DNA of 64,000 nt, from the NCBI GenBank assembly GCA_947311845.1, contig CAMZMU010000027.1, positions 46,254,758 through 46,318,757 of the forward strand, written 5' to 3'. The notes below the pieces were generated by a model. That model was not told the origin of the DNA, did not search any database, and worked only from the letters and a program-made list of their open reading frames with translations. Below are positions 22,140 through 34,490 of the stretch, piece after piece. The first letter of the stretch is position 1. Every line of letters begins with the position of its first letter. The stretch comes from Poa pratensis. Taxonomy: Eukaryota > Streptophyta > Magnoliopsida > Poales > Poaceae. A program made the position numbers and the translations under genes.

Positions 22140-23796
22140 TCACTCATCCTCTTCATCTTCGTCGGCATCATCACCACTTGCTTCTTGGGTCTCCTCCTCA
22201 TTGTACGCTTCATTCTCATCATCATCATCTTCATCATCATCCTCTTCATAGCGCATAGGAGCCTTGCCGGTGTTGCGAGAAGACAAGGGCATGGAGGTAA
22301 CATCTTCATAGTCACCCCAAGGAAATTCATCCACCTTCCATTCCTCAATAGGAAGAGTAGTATCGGACTCCGGTGATGCGGGGGTACCTTCGGGGCGAGG
22401 AGGGGTCTTACCACCGTTGTTGCACTTGCGCAACTCCTTGAACATCTTGTGTTGATTGGAAAGGATGTGCTTCCTCTCAACATAGCCATCATAATTTTCC
22501 TTGTGGATGGCAATCCCCATACAAAGCTTTGCCTTTTGCCACTAAGTGAGGTGTTTCACCTCATTGTTGACTCTCTCTTTGCCACCATTATTCCATGAGG
22601 GGGGAGTGGCATTCTTCCTTCGCGCCCTAGGAGCTTCTTCCTCCTCTATCTCTTGATAAGTGGCTTAGGGAGTGGTATGAATGGCTAGCACTTGGAGGGT
22701 TCCATACGTGTGTTGCTTGAAGCGAGATTGATCGAGTTGGGGAACCCTTTTTAGGATAAGCTTCATGATATAGGGAGCATACATAGGATTCTTCTTCTCA
22801 TGAATAGCAATGTTGATTTCACACTTGATATAATCCATCACATCAATCTCATACCCATGACAATTTGGTTCGGCAAGGTAAGTCCTGTGGGCATGATGCA
22901 TGAGATTGACAAGTGCTCCACGGATAGCATCCGTATTACCCGCTTGGGGTGCAATGCTCCAACGAAACATGCGAATCCAGATGTTGTAGATGGGCTTGAG
23001 TCCTCGGGTGGTAGCAATGGCACCCTTTTTGGCACAAAGAGGGGCAAGTAACTTCTTATCATAATCCACCCCTTCAACATGCATCCTTCGACCAACGGAA
23101 GTGGAGGCTCCTTTAAACTCATAACCCAAAATCTTCCCAAAATCTTCAAAAGTTGCATCACATTTGAGAGGGCCCGTCATCCAAGTCATTTTTGTGTTCT
23201 CCTCCGGTCCTAGCACAAGAGTGGCAAAGAATTGTTGGACCAACTCAATATCATAGTTTTTTTGAGTGTACATGACCTTCTCAAGGCCTAGCTTTCTACC
23301 AACCCAAATTGCCTCCACAAAGTATTCCTTCTTGGCCAACACTTCAAACTTCAACGGTTTTTGAGGGCACACAAGGACTTTTGGGTCCAAGTTGGCATGG
23401 ATTTCTTTCATGATGAGCTCGTGCTCCTTCTCCAAAAGTGACCTCGGTTGTGTTGTTGGGCATATCATAGAACCTCTGCGCCCTCATGGTTCTAAAATCC
23501 TCCTTGTTCAAGTCCTTCACGGTGGTCATGTTGTCAAACTTGGCCTTCTTGGCCCTTTCCTCTCGAAGGAGGGCAACCTCTTGCCTAACCCTTCGTGCAT
23601 CAGACTCCTTTTGCTGCTTTGCAACACCACGCTGCACATATCGGTCGTTCTCTTCATCATAATCCAAATAGTCTCTTCCCGACCTCTTTGGTGCTTTGGG
23701 TTTGGATGATGATGTGCCCGAATAGTACCTCTTGTTATATGTGAAAAAGAGTAGATAGGTAGCAAGGAGGTGAGCATACATGTCCATGGAAGCCAA
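22140..23796 (-). pseudogene. Extra ORF after pol in the Copia element (possibly env-like), broken
   Basis: A frame of roughly 550 codons starts at 23796 (MASMDMYAHLL), shifts frame once near 23440, and then carries stop codons at 22665 and near 22535 before ending in a very acidic tail at 22140. Readable segments include KYEYF-like KEYFVEAIWVGRKLGLEK, DATFEDFGKILGYEF and DYIKCEINIAIHEKK. Early residues contain a charged, possibly coiled-coil stretch. Position after pol suggests the Sirevirus env-like ORF; I cannot confirm that from the sequence and no membrane segment is obvious apart from a hydrophobic N-terminus. Confidence 0.55.
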
Positions 23797-23837
23797 AAGA
23801 AGAAACTAAGTTGGATTTTTTTTTCCAGAAATTTGAT

Positions 23838-24395
23838 CTAGACCGGAGTCTCCTGTCTCAGGGGGCGGAGTATCCGGCCACACCGGAGTCTCCGACCCTG
23901 GGACTGGAGATCCTGATCTAGGTCAAATGTGAGGGAAATTTGTTGCAACTAGTTTCTAGGGATTGCATTTGCCAGCATGAAGGATCTACACCATAAGAAA
24001 CTAGGGAAACTACTCTCCAAAGCACATCTAGGTTGAAACCCTAGAGAGAGAGAAGAGTGTACCCTTGTCCTTCATGGTGAGGTCAAACGGAGGAGAGGAA
24101 GATCCCCAACGCTTGAGGAGAGGAGGAGCCGGTGGCACGGCGGATTCCGGCGACGGGGAGCAGCCGGAGGCGGTCCTTGAGTCGGCGGCGGCGGCTGAGG
24201 AGGTTTTGGGGTCGGGGGTGTGTGGGAAGTTGTGGAACAACTCCCCACCCCGATCCCCTTTAGAACCCAGCGATACTTCCGAGACCGAGTCTCCGGTCCA
24301 AACACACCGGAGTCTCTGGCCTGGACCGGAGTCTCTGTGTTTGGAGCGGAGACTCTGCTCTGACCGGAGTCTTCGGCCCCATCGACTCAAAAATC
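23838..24395. repeat. Repeated ACCGGAGTC / GGAGACTC motifs
   Basis: At least eight diverged copies of a CCGGAGTCTCCGG-like palindromic word occur here, and a similar number at 21205-21430 in the LTR. They resemble in form the conserved palindromic core motifs described for Sirevirus non-coding regions, and may be cis-regulatory or protein-binding sites. Confidence 0.6.
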
Positions 24396-24871
24396 CCAGA
24401 TTTTGTGGGGGACATGTATGTTGCAAGAGGAGCATGTTTTTGGGATAAGATTTGGCTTAGGTTGAGAGCAATGTCACTGATGGTGGGATACGCACTTGGA
24501 AGTTGCAAGATCAAATATAAAGGCCAATTCCAAGTGTTTCTCCCAAAAATAAAATAAAGGACTAGAAAACCCAAATAAATTCAATAAATCCAAATAAGAT
24601 CCAACTCCTTACAAAGAGGAGGGCGGTGGCCTAGGCCACCATGTTTGAGTTTTATGGCATGACACCGCGAAGATATATCTTGGGTTCACAACCACTACTC
24701 GTCATTTAAGCTCACAATTCATAGAAACGAATATAGAGAAGCAAATGAGTTCTTAATGTCGGCATAATGGGGGGAGGGATAGTCCAATGTATTAGGACCG
24801 CACTCCCCCTATGTCCATGCCTACACCTAAACACAATAGATAGTCAAGACATAGGTGTGTATGCAAGATGG

Positions 24872-25471
24872 TCAAGCCAAGCTCCTTGAATCCACGATAT
24901 TTAGCTTATTCCTCAAATAAGTGAACCTTGCTTCATCAATAGGCTTCGTGAAGATATCGGTAATTTGGTCTCTTGTGGAAACATGGCCTAGCTCAATATC
25001 ACCTCGGGCAACATGATCTCGAATGAAATGATGACGAATATCAATATGTTTGGTTCTTGAATGTTGCACCGGGTTGTGGGCAATCTTGATAGAACTTTCA
25101 TTGTCACATAAAAGAGGCACTTTGTCACAATTTACACCATATTCCTTTAAAGTTTGCCTCATCCATAACAATTGGGTGCATGCACTTGCGACCGCCACAT
25201 ACTCGGCTTCGGCAGTGGAGAGAGATATACAATTTTGCTTCTTGGAAGACCAACTCACCAAGGAACCACCAAGAAATTGGCAAGCCCCGGAAGTTGAATT
25301 CCTATCATCATGATCACCGGCCCAATCCGAGTCCGTGTGCCCACGAAGAGAGAAAACCTTGTCCTTGGGGTACCACAAACCAAACTTTGGGGTATGAATC
25401 AAATATCGTAGGATTCTTTTGACTGCCACCATGTGGCTTTCTTGAGGAGCGGCTTGGTACCTTGCACACAC
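24872..25471 (-). pseudogene. Copia pol C-terminus: RNase H domain
   Basis: Open frame of 199 codons with the Copia RNase H acidic residues in HTDSDWAGDHDD (Asp), STAEAEYVAVASA (Glu) and LLCDNESSIK (Asp). The C-terminal DQITDIFTKPIDEARF segment is the usual end of Copia pol. The frame has no start of its own; it is the surviving 3' end of a gag-pol ORF whose protease, integrase and reverse transcriptase are missing, so it is a fragment. The N-terminal side (MCARYQAAPQESHMVAVKRI) corresponds to the connection after reverse transcriptase. Confidence 0.88.
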
Positions 25472-25577
25472 CCCTACATTATGGGCCCATAATTATACAC
25501 TAGACCAACAACTAAAATGAACTACCACTCGTCCTCGTCGTCGGAAACCTACACTAGCTTGCCCTTGCCCTTGCCGT

Positions 25578-26240
25578 CTACCTCCATTCGGGCCTTGCCC
25601 TTGGCTTCCACCAGTTGTTCGGAGCCTTCTGCAAGTCGTCCGCATACTTGTCGGCTCTCGCCTTCTTCACGGCTTCTGCGTCGACCACATAAGCGACCAG
25701 AGTATCCATGAGGTGTTGCTGCTCAGCGGAATGCCTGGCCTGCTCCGTGGCTTGATAGTCGGCCCTGGCCCAGGCCATACTCGGGTCCACGACCTCCTCC
25801 TCCTCGTCCTCCTCATCGGACAAATCGATGAAGTGAATGGGATCGGGAGCAATGGCCCGCGGACGGCAAAGCTGCCCCTGCTCAATCTTAGAGGAGGCCT
25901 GCTCCAGCTTGTAGGAGTCCTGGTTGTGCTTGGAGGAGTGCGGCTGCTCGAGCGCCCACAGGTCCTTCTCCTGCCACTGCACTTGCTCGACTGAAGAAAC
26001 CAAGGATAGCAGACGTGGCGGCGGCGGTTCGAGCTAGGAGTGGAGCGGCCACCACTATGAGCCATGGAAAGATCAGGGACTGGGCGGGGATGGCAAGGAG
26101 AGGAAGAGAGGGGCGATGATGGCAAGGAGAGGAAGAGAGGATCACTAGGCGGCGTGGGTGCAATGAGAGAGGAAAATGGCTCCTTTTCTAGCCATTTGTG
26201 GACTGCGTCTGGACCAGCAGTAATGGTGACCGGAGGCATT
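25578..26240 (-). other. Unidentified acidic ORF, probably transposon-derived
   Basis: A 141-codon minus-strand frame (26003 to 25578) contains an acidic block, IDLSDEEDEEEEVVDPS, and a helical Ala/Glu/Gln-rich region (QATEQARHSAEQQHLMDTL). An overlapping frame begins at 26058 with MAHSGGRSTPSSNRRRH, so a frameshift may separate the true N-terminus from the body. I do not recognise the family. It may be a captured gene or an ORF of another retroelement cut by the Copia insertion. Confidence 0.35.
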
Positions 26241-26714
26241 GATTCGGCTCGACAGACTTCTAAGCTTGCGACGGGAAAGACTAGTCAAGAGAGACGGGAA
26301 GACGATGGAGCGGATGCGCAGCCAGGCCGGCAGCGTAGGCGGTGAGGCAGCTTTTTGCCGGCCAGGGGGGCAGGCCATTGAAGGAGCGCAAATTCGGGGA
26401 CAACGAGCAGTCATGGATGCGCTCGTGCGGCTGCATGCAAGCAGTCCTCCTCCACTGGACCCACTTGTAATCTTTAAGTGGGGACAGGGAGCAGCATGGG
26501 TGCGCACGGGTGCATGCACTCCGCTAGGCCCACAAGTCAGAGCTTCGTTAACGGTCAAAGGGCTTGACCCTATGGAAACGCCCCGTTTGGCCATGTGCGA
26601 GCCTCGAAAGAGCCAAGTAGGGCAAAACCGAGGAAAGCTAAGCGACTAGGGCACAACCGAGAAAAGCTAAGCGAAGTAAGGCACAAAGATATAAAAAAAC
26701 CTATATTTTTTGGT

Positions 26715-26730
26715 AAAGGAACGGAGGGAG
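26715..26730. mobile_element. Right end of a truncated Stowaway MITE
   Basis: GGAACGGAGGGAG followed by TA is the terminal sequence of a Stowaway element. No matching CTCCCTCCGTTCC was found upstream, so only one end is left. Confidence 0.5.
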
Positions 26731-26739
26731 TACTATATA

Positions 26740-27022
26740 GCAAGGTTGTGTAATGTTGTTTGATTATTATTATTATTGCTTCACTGATATTTTTAATTAA
26801 CAAAAAAAATGATTTGTTGGGGAAGATACAAGTCATCAACGATGCCATGAGATGGAAGCATGTTAATTATACACATGTAGTATGTGCAACTTTATTTGCA
26901 ATTGAATCTATTGTACCATCATGACAATTTTCTTATATTGTCTCTTCACCTTGATAAATGAGGTTAGCATTTTGATGATTTGCCCTAATATTATACGTGC
27001 GTTGCACGTGCACGTTTACTAG
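26740..27022 (+). mobile_element. Helitron 3' end, family of the 30199 and 49761 termini
   Basis: The sequence ends with the imperfect hairpin ACGTGCGTTGCACGTGCAC (26995-27013) followed by GTTTACTAG and T, the plant Helitron 3' structure. The 49.76 kb terminus shares a gttatta-type AT-rich subterminal region with it. The 5' end was not found, so the start given is only the recognisable tail. Confidence 0.6.
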
Positions 27023-28987
27023 TAGATAGAAAGAAAAAAAGAAAACAAAAGAGTGACCCGATTTATGGGGTAAACCAATCCAAAATCCTATAAGGAACAA
27101 CATGATCCAAAAGCATTCTAGGCCCAATCTCTCACGACGAACTAAAAAACAACAACGTTGGATAGATCGGAATCAATCCTACACACGCAGCAACAACGGA
27201 TCAATCGACCAGCAATAAAAACCTGCAACTCTTGTAAACAACGACCTCCATCTTGGGACGAATCTACGATAACTTAATCTCAAATTCTTGTCTAAAATAC
27301 ATGGCGGCTGTCGTGACCCTTATATAGGGTGACTCAAACCTAACTCGGTCGGACAGGCAACCTAACTCAAACATCGACATATTAGAAGCTTTGACAGGGA
27401 ACATAAGAAGGCACACATGCCTCAAGTAAAACGTCTTAGACAAATATCATCTAATCGTTGATCATCCTGAATGCATCACGCAACACATAACACCACCCAA
27501 TACTAACCATGTTTGGCCTCACTCTGTTGGCCAAACTGTAGCATCAATGGTGGTGTTCTGAAGTTGGGCTTCACCGCATCTTGTGGAGGGATGGCAAGTA
27601 ATGGTTATCCTCCCCTCATCAAAATACATGCATGGTATGGTTGATCGAAGGACAATCGTGCAAAACCCTGAAAACGAGACACACACCTAGCTAACTAGGT
27701 CACTCCATAAGTCTATAATTACAACTATGTCAACTAAAATTTCAGGGATCCAAATATGGATTTTAATGCATATTGAGTTTTAGTTGAGACCAACCTCTTT
27801 CGAATATACAACGTTGAACTTTAAGTTTATCGCGGATGTTTTTCTTGCTCAAGGAGGACCCATGATTAAGCTTGGGAATTCGATTTCAACATTGCTATTC
27901 TCGGGATATTTACCAGATTATCCCTATAATTACTTATTATTTATTAATTAATGGAAAATATTTACAATTATCTCTTTATGGTATGTTTATACAAATTGGA
28001 TACGAAATCTTGGAAACGGAACAACCGCCGTCGAGAAGATTTAGAATGGAGCATTTCCATAATTGACACATCATCAGGTGACCATCCATTGGACTAGCGA
28101 GCGTTGGTATGACATGAGATGACCATCTAGTGGACTAGCGAGCATTGGTGCAACGGCTACCGTCTGTCGTACCAGGTGTTGATGGCTGTGTCTTATGAAA
28201 ACAAGCATCTTTCACGAATGCATATCGATGATCAAATTTTATGCTCAATCTTGAGTTGAGCCTTTCATGGATTGTATGATTTCCATGTATTGAATGGATC
28301 TAGTAGATCTCCGCAGGTTAGGGGCGGAGGCTTAGCCTTGCAGCCCACAAATCAAACAATGAGATGATTCATGGTTCGAAGAATATATTAAGTTATCATT
28401 CTTATGTCTCCCAACACAGTTAGGACTCAAGCTACTAGATTAACCTATGGCAGGGGCGGCCCCAGCATTTTGTCCTATTGTTGAGGAAGGACAAGAGGTG
28501 TGAGACAAGAAAGAGGTGAGGGCCGTACCCCAAAACCTGACAATAGTAGTGAGAGAGGCGCTAACTGATACTGGACTTTGGGAGACCATCATGCAGTCAG
28601 AAAACGCTAAGGCTTCAACTGTGATTACGATTCCAATGGATCTGGTGTCGTACGAGAATTGGCAATATGGGGTTGGATTATTGAAACCTCTGTGCGGTGA
28701 GATGTCGGTTGAGGCGCCCTATGGATGCACCGCCAACTTCCCCAACAGTAATATTTGTATTCTTTATCGTCTATCATGTTATTATTGTGATCCCTAACCT
28801 TTATGCACATTTGTAGGTCACGCTCTTCTCTAGGGACATTTTAATCATTTTATTAATTACATTTTCCGGACACACATTTTTCATAAATTATTGTAGCTTT
28901 GTTGAGTCCTTGTGCTATTTTTCCATAAGTCGACGAGAGTATGACATACAAAATGTTTATTAGTCACCTTTCGCCTCCTGCGTATCA
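27023..28987. other. Intergenic, nothing recognised
   Basis: About 2 kb without a supported gene. A gaccctTATATAggg stretch near 27318 could be a promoter or an LTR remnant but has no partner. A diverged 29-bp direct repeat lies at 28080-28148. Confidence 0.4.
28080..28148. repeat. Two 29-bp direct repeats
   Basis: Copies at 28080-28107 and 28121-28148 share gaccatc then tggactagcgagc and ttgg, with four differences. Confidence 0.75.
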
Positions 28988-28999
28988 TCTATACCAATA

Positions 29000-29950
29000 T
29001 AAAAAGGCACAGAGGGGGTAGATCCAACAAATCACAACCATCAGACAAACATCTAACGGTTCAGATACCGCCCGTGATTAGCGCTAAAACAGGACCGAAC
29101 GGACAATCCAATCGCTAAGCATAACCATCCCGAGCCATGACTAATCCAATCCCCTCTCCCGTTTCCAACCACCCGTCCGCCACGCAAGGACACCGCCGTC
29201 GACCTCCACATGCTGCTCGCGTCGGGGAGTGCGACACCCAGCCCTCCAACGCCGCCCCTGCCCTCACGTCGCTGCCTGGGCGGCTGCCCTGACCTTCCCG
29301 CCGGTGCCGTCCCCGCAGTGTTACACCAGCCTGCCCCTGACCGCTGGGCTCGACTCGGCAGCCGCCGCAAGCCCTGGCCGCTGGCCCTGCCCACGAACTT
29401 GCCTCCCTACACGCGACCCGCGACCCTGCCCGCCGTGAAGTCCCCTGCACCGTGTCATCTTCTAACTGGTGATTGATGCTATTACATTTTAATTGGCGTC
29501 CCGTGCAGTCTGCACAATGTCATATTCCAAACGAGGAAAGGAGCCATTTTTTTCCACTAGAACTGCTTGGTTACCGGAGCACTGCAAATTTCCTCAGGCG
29601 TCACGAAACCCAAGTGCCTGCTTCTTCTTTGAGCCTATTCTGGTGATCAACTCATCCATGTTCTCCCGCATTACAAGCAGTAAAAATATCAATACCTGAC
29701 ACCGGTATTTAAAATTCACTCATTTTGCATTTGTACCGCTGCATCCAGTTCATCAGACTACCCAGGGAAACATTTACTGCACACCATTTTTGGAATACAT
29801 ATAGGAGTATATTTTAATTATTATGGGTAAGAGAGAAATGAGACAGGACCAGGAATTGTTGGTAAACTTGAAAATAAGAAAAGGAGTTTGACCTATAAAA
29901 TTAAATTATAGGTTGTGGGCTATGTTGATTTTGGGGACATGAAAAAGTTA
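29000..29950. other. 5' part of the outer Helitron, no gene supported
   Basis: A GC-rich stretch (29160-29460) with overlapping ORFs on both strands follows the Helitron 5' end, as is common in non-autonomous Helitrons. A captured exon is possible but I recognise none. Confidence 0.4.
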
Positions 29951-30095
29951 CTCCCTCCGATCCCAAAAAATTGCCGTGAGTCGTATGTATGTTTTGGGGA
30001 TCACGGCAATTTTTTGGGACCACAATTTATAAGACACGCATGAGTTATACGTTACCTATTCATTGCCATCGACATTTAAATCGGATCGGAGGGAG
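29951..30095. mobile_element. Stowaway MITE (145 bp)
   Basis: Terminal inverted repeats CTCCCTCCGATCC and GGATCGGAGGGAG are flanked by TA on both sides. Internal sequence folds back strongly (aaaaaattgccgtga against tcacggcaattttttg). Inserted in the 5' arm of the outer Helitron. Confidence 0.92.
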
Positions 30096-30202
30096 TAATG
30101 AGTTTCATAAATAGAGCCTAGCGCCCTATTAGCAGTGAAGAGAATGTTGTGGAAATTGCATTGTACATACTTTGTCCAGTATGGCTAATTTAGGAGCACT
30201 AG

Positions 30203-32182
30203 TAATGGTGCACGTGTAACACATGTGTCATATCAGAGAATATATTAGTATCAAAATGAACTGACAGATGTAGTGTAAAATGTATTGTGGAGAGGATTTA
30301 CAAATATTTGTTTCCCTTAATAAAATCAGTAGTCTAGTAAATAATCATAACTTGTTTTTGGAGAGTATTTGTGTAAACCGATGATTGTAACATGTTCAAT
30401 ACACTTCTTTTTCTGGGTAAAATTAAATTATTCAACAATTCAAAGACGATGGTAAATTCCTTTTCTTAAGAGAAGTCTATTTATGCATCAAATCACAAAA
30501 TCACCGGTTATTAAAATCACCGGTTCTTAAGATACTATAGTTGAACAGAGATTGTAGGTCAAATAATATAGTCGAGTGATATAGAGGTAGAAAATAATTC
30601 ACCATTACTAATTCTAACAGATGTATGACACTCATCGTACTCCTTTATAATCTTGATCAAATATTACAAAAGGAAAAAATATATAAAATAAAACCTGAAC
30701 ATCTGTGAGCAAATGCACCGCAACAATTTGTTTTGCCAAAAACCATCGGTTAGAGATGCTAGAATACCACCAACGAAGATCTGTGTTGACTTGGGACTAC
30801 TTATTGTTGCCATCGCTGTCTAGACAGTACATTTGAATATTCCTTTCAAGTCTGCCACTTCTGGTTGTGATTTTCACCTTAAGAATATCTCTAGCTAGCT
30901 GTACAGAATATAGATATTACCGTTCTTCAGTCTACATCATGATCCTCCTCCAAGACCTTTGTCAAAAATTGGTGACAAATCTATATCCTCGACGCATCCT
31001 AGCACGCTTTGTCCTTCATGATCACAGAATCAGCTATAGCTTTCTTATGAAAACTTGTGGCGATTGGTTCTGCACAAACAAATGAGGTATATTTAGCAGA
31101 CCATATCATTGCAGTTCCTAAAATAAAATAATCATTTCGAAATTCTAGCAGTGAGTTCTGTATAACTATGGTACGATCAGAATGATTAATCCTTCTGTAC
31201 AGTTCCATCCACTTCCATTGCCAACTCTGGTTTCTTATGTACAGCACTGAGATGAATACTACTTGCTCCAGCACAAACAGACTTGAAAAGCAAATGCAAC
31301 AATCTCGTACTGATAAAAGTATGAAAGCAAATTGGTCGATCATCGCATAGGGCCAGATCACGAACTACAGTGCTGGAACATTTCATTAAGGATAATCATA
31401 TGTAGTCTTAACAAAAATGGAAGACGACACTAAGATGTCAGAAAACAACAATGCAGCCAATATAATGCTATGCATGAATTAGTGCCCTGAAACTCCTATG
31501 CCGTTTCAATATGAGTTTGAAAAGAACAGTGCAGTGAGGAAAAAATTAAGATGCTCAGCTGAGCTCTTTATGTATAAATTAAGTAGCTGAGCTATTTATG
31601 CAAAGACGAAGCTTCGTACTGCAGCATACAAGGGCTCAGCTATTTCTACATGTAAGAGTCCATCGAACAAATCACATGTTGCTCTTGCTAGCAAAATAAA
31701 TGAGTGGAATCCTATATGAGTAGGATTACCGGTTAGTTTCTTGAGTTAGATAATTCTTTGAGCCTTGGTTCAGACTCTTGCCGCAGCCTTGAGTATTATG
31801 CACTGACTATTTCTGAATTTCTGAGGCATGCACAATCAGGCATGTAATAAAGAGGCACCTCTTCTCTGAGAGCGGATACCTACCTATAAGCAAATCAGAA
31901 CCTGAGTGAACATAAGACACATCAAAACTGATATATTACTTGACAGACATGTACAACAGTGAAAATGAATATGATATGAGCTCTGGACAGACATTATCAA
32001 AAACATGCAATTGATTGAGCTGAACTTGCCTAACAGAAACATTATTTTTTTCAATTGATTTACAAGCAGAACAACAGAAAATGAGATCAAATATCATTCT
32101 CTCACAAACAATTACATTTAAGTTTACTTCACAAATATAAGGGAACGGGTTTCGCATCACCCTTTGCAAATACAGTCATGAG
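30203..32182. other. 3' part of the inner Helitron, no gene recognised
   Basis: AT-rich sequence with only short ORFs. No helicase or Rep motif was seen on either strand. Confidence 0.4.
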
Positions 32183-32990
32183 CTACAAAGCACGGATACG
32201 GGGACGGAAAGACGGGGATACGCATACGGGGATACGGGATACGGCATTTTTCAAAAACAGCCATTCGGGATACGGCGAGTATATATAAAATAAAATGAAA
32301 ATATGCCGTGTAATATAGAGTCTAGCGGAGGCGGGTATGGGGGTGTCAAACCCACACCCGCTAACCCGCAGACCCGTCTAAAATATGTGACCCCACATGT
32401 CATTGACACACCTTCACCTAACCCACTCCCCACGCACGCACACAGGACACAAGCACACAGGACACTGCACACAGGACACACCACAGTGCATGCACGAGCA
32501 CCTCTCGATCCCACCACACACAGATCACAGCACACCACGCACGCACACAGAACACAGCACACACCACTTTCTCTCTCCACCTTATCTCTTCACCAGATCC
32601 CCGTACGCACGCATCTCTCCATTTTCTTGTTCCTTGGTCGCCCTGGCTGCGTGAGAGAGGGCAAGGAACAGATACAATCTGCCGGAGTCCCGCGCTGCCG
32701 CCGCCACTCCCTTCCCACACCGCCGCCGCCACTCCATTCTGCCGCCCTCGTGCGCCGCCGCCGCCGCCGCCCCCACCTGCTGTACTCCTCTAACGCCCGT
32801 CCTGCTGCGGCCTCCTGCCGTCCGTGTCCCATGCGTATCCCTCCATGTCCCTGTATTCTTTTCTTTTTTTTTAATTCGAATCTCGGGGATACTGCAAAAC
32901 TCGCGTATCCCGACGTATCCCGGCGTATCCCCGTATCCCGCCGTATCAGGACGGCAGTTCGGCAGTTTTTGCCGTGTCCGTGCTTCGTAG
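32183..32990. mobile_element. hAT-like non-autonomous transposon (808 bp)
   Basis: The termini CTACAAAGCACGGATACGG and (reverse complement of the right end) CTACGAAGCACGGACACGG are inverted repeats. A perfect 8-bp target-site duplication, GTCATGAG, lies at 32175-32182 and 32991-32998. Multiple GATACGGG-like words fill both subterminal regions, pointing inward from each end, as expected for transposase-binding sites. The interior is GC-rich and CA-rich with no transposase. ORFs of up to 239 codons inside it look like composition artefacts. Confidence 0.88.
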
Positions 32991-32999
32991 GTCATGAGA

Positions 33000-33840
33000 A
33001 CTTGCAAGAGATGCATTCTTAAAAAGAGCAACAGAATGCAATTCAATCCTTCAATTATTTTCTCCCAAAAAATGCAATTCAAGAATATGCTGTCTATGTT
33101 AAGTACCACGAATACCACTCACTCTATCACATTCACAAACATAGGAAATTCAAAAATCGTTTGACAACCACGCAATGGAGATGCAACTCAAAGATTCGTC
33201 AGTTTGGTCAGGCTGAGTGTCCTTACCGTCAGGGTAGTATGAATGTAGTATCAGGCTGAGTGTCGTCACATTCACAAACCTATTATTGATAAACAGAGGG
33301 TTGTATGAGTTTAGTTCCATCATCCACTGTATATACCCAATGTTCAGTTTTCCTTACATACATACGTTCAAAGCAGAGCATACTAATCATTCAGTTTTAG
33401 GTGTTTGATGCAATATCTATGAGTATGCGAGTAATTTGATTTATAAAGATGTGCAATATGAATACTGACGTGCACAAACTTTGATGCAATATCTATAATT
33501 GATGGGAAACGTACTAATGAGGCACATATTATGGGTTAAGAATTGAACTGAACCAGGCATTGTGCAGTGCTGGCATTTACTGAATAGTGAAGTACAACAT
33601 CACTTGTGCACGATCACAAATTCTGGAGTGTAGTAATGTAAAATTAAATAAACATATGGGCAAGGATAATAGATTGGAGAACAACCTGAAATATCCAAAA
33701 CTGTACAGAAAAACATAAATCAACGTACCATTACTGAAGCCTCTTGAAATGTTACCACTTCTGAAGTATCCCCTGAATCCTCTTGAAATGCTACCACTCC
33801 TGTGAAAGCAATGTACAGATATAAAAATGTAAGGCATTTT
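33000..33840. other. Inner Helitron between the hAT-like insert and the split ORF, no gene
   Basis: AT-rich with short uninformative ORFs. A tttgatgcaatatctat word occurs twice (33408-33420 region and 33480-33496). Confidence 0.4.
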
Positions 33841-34079
33841 TCAGCGAACACAAATAAAGAAGATCAATGTTAAACACCCTAGCCCACTTGCTAATTTCTT
33901 TTTTTGGCGTGATATGCGCTGCTTCTCGAGGTATTCAGCTCTCTCCTCTTCCGTCATTCTGGCATACCACCCTTGCCCACTCGCTTGACATGTAGTTGAA
34001 TTTTCAGAGACTTTGGCAGCCTTCTTTTGTTGTCTCCTCTCACCACTACTAGGAAAAGGGTTATAGAGAGGTTGCCAGT

Positions 34080-34490
34080 CTGTGGCGCACCATTAATTCG
34101 TGCGCCACAGAATTATTTCTGTGGCGCATGGATGCTAGTGCGCCACAGAAATTAGCCACTTTCTGTGGCGCATGTTTTTCCCATGCGCCACAGAAAGTAA
34201 ACATTCTGTGGCGCATGTCCACAGATGCGCCACAGAAAACAGACTTCTGTGGCGCATGAGACACCATGCGCCACAGAATTCATGTGGGTCCCACGTGCAA
34301 TCATTGGGCCAGGGTCCATCTGGGGAATTTCTGTGGCGCACCGTGTCTGGTGCGCCACAGAAACCCAACTTTCTGTGGCGTGCCTGATGCGCCACAGAAA
34401 GTTGGGTTTCTGTGGCGCACCAGACACGGTGCGCCACAGAATGTTAACTTTCTGTGGCGCATCAAACACCATGCGCCACAGATAGTTGGC
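34080..34490. repeat. Left subterminal hairpin array of the CACTA element
   Basis: About eight inverted pairs of TCTGTGGCGCA and TGCGCCACAGA, each enclosing 7 to 15 bp, are the likely binding sites for the element's second protein. Part of the array (34329-34441) forms a perfect palindrome with 52-bp arms and a 9-base loop. Confidence 0.9.

Larger units (their letters stand above)
21591..25480 (-). mobile_element. Internal region of a 5'-truncated Copia (Sirevirus-like) element
   Basis: The polypurine tract (minus strand aaaaaggggaagat) at 21591-21604 abuts the LTR. Going upstream on the minus strand there is an extra ORF (22140-23796), a motif-rich non-coding stretch (23830-24400), and the RNase H end of pol (24872-25471). 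A long extra ORF after pol, together with CACCGGAGT-type repeated motifs, is the organisation known from Sireviruses. Everything 5' of RNase H is gone. Confidence 0.75.

Noticed and set aside
24028..24448. Overlapping ORFs of 127 and 135 codons on opposite strands
   Set aside because: They cover the repeated GGAGTCTCC motif block in Copia non-coding DNA and show no domain.
28446..28466. hAT-type end (CAGGGGCGGCCCCAGCATTTT)
   Set aside because: Only one end was seen and no matching inverted end or 8-bp duplication within several kb.
32303..33022. 239-codon ORF
   Set aside because: Runs across the hAT-like element and its CA-repeat interior into flanking DNA; His/Thr-rich low complexity.
34080..34490. 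CRISPR-like array of regularly spaced short repeats
   Set aside because: The genome is plant; units are inverted pairs in CACTA subterminal DNA, and spacers are short and partly self-complementary.
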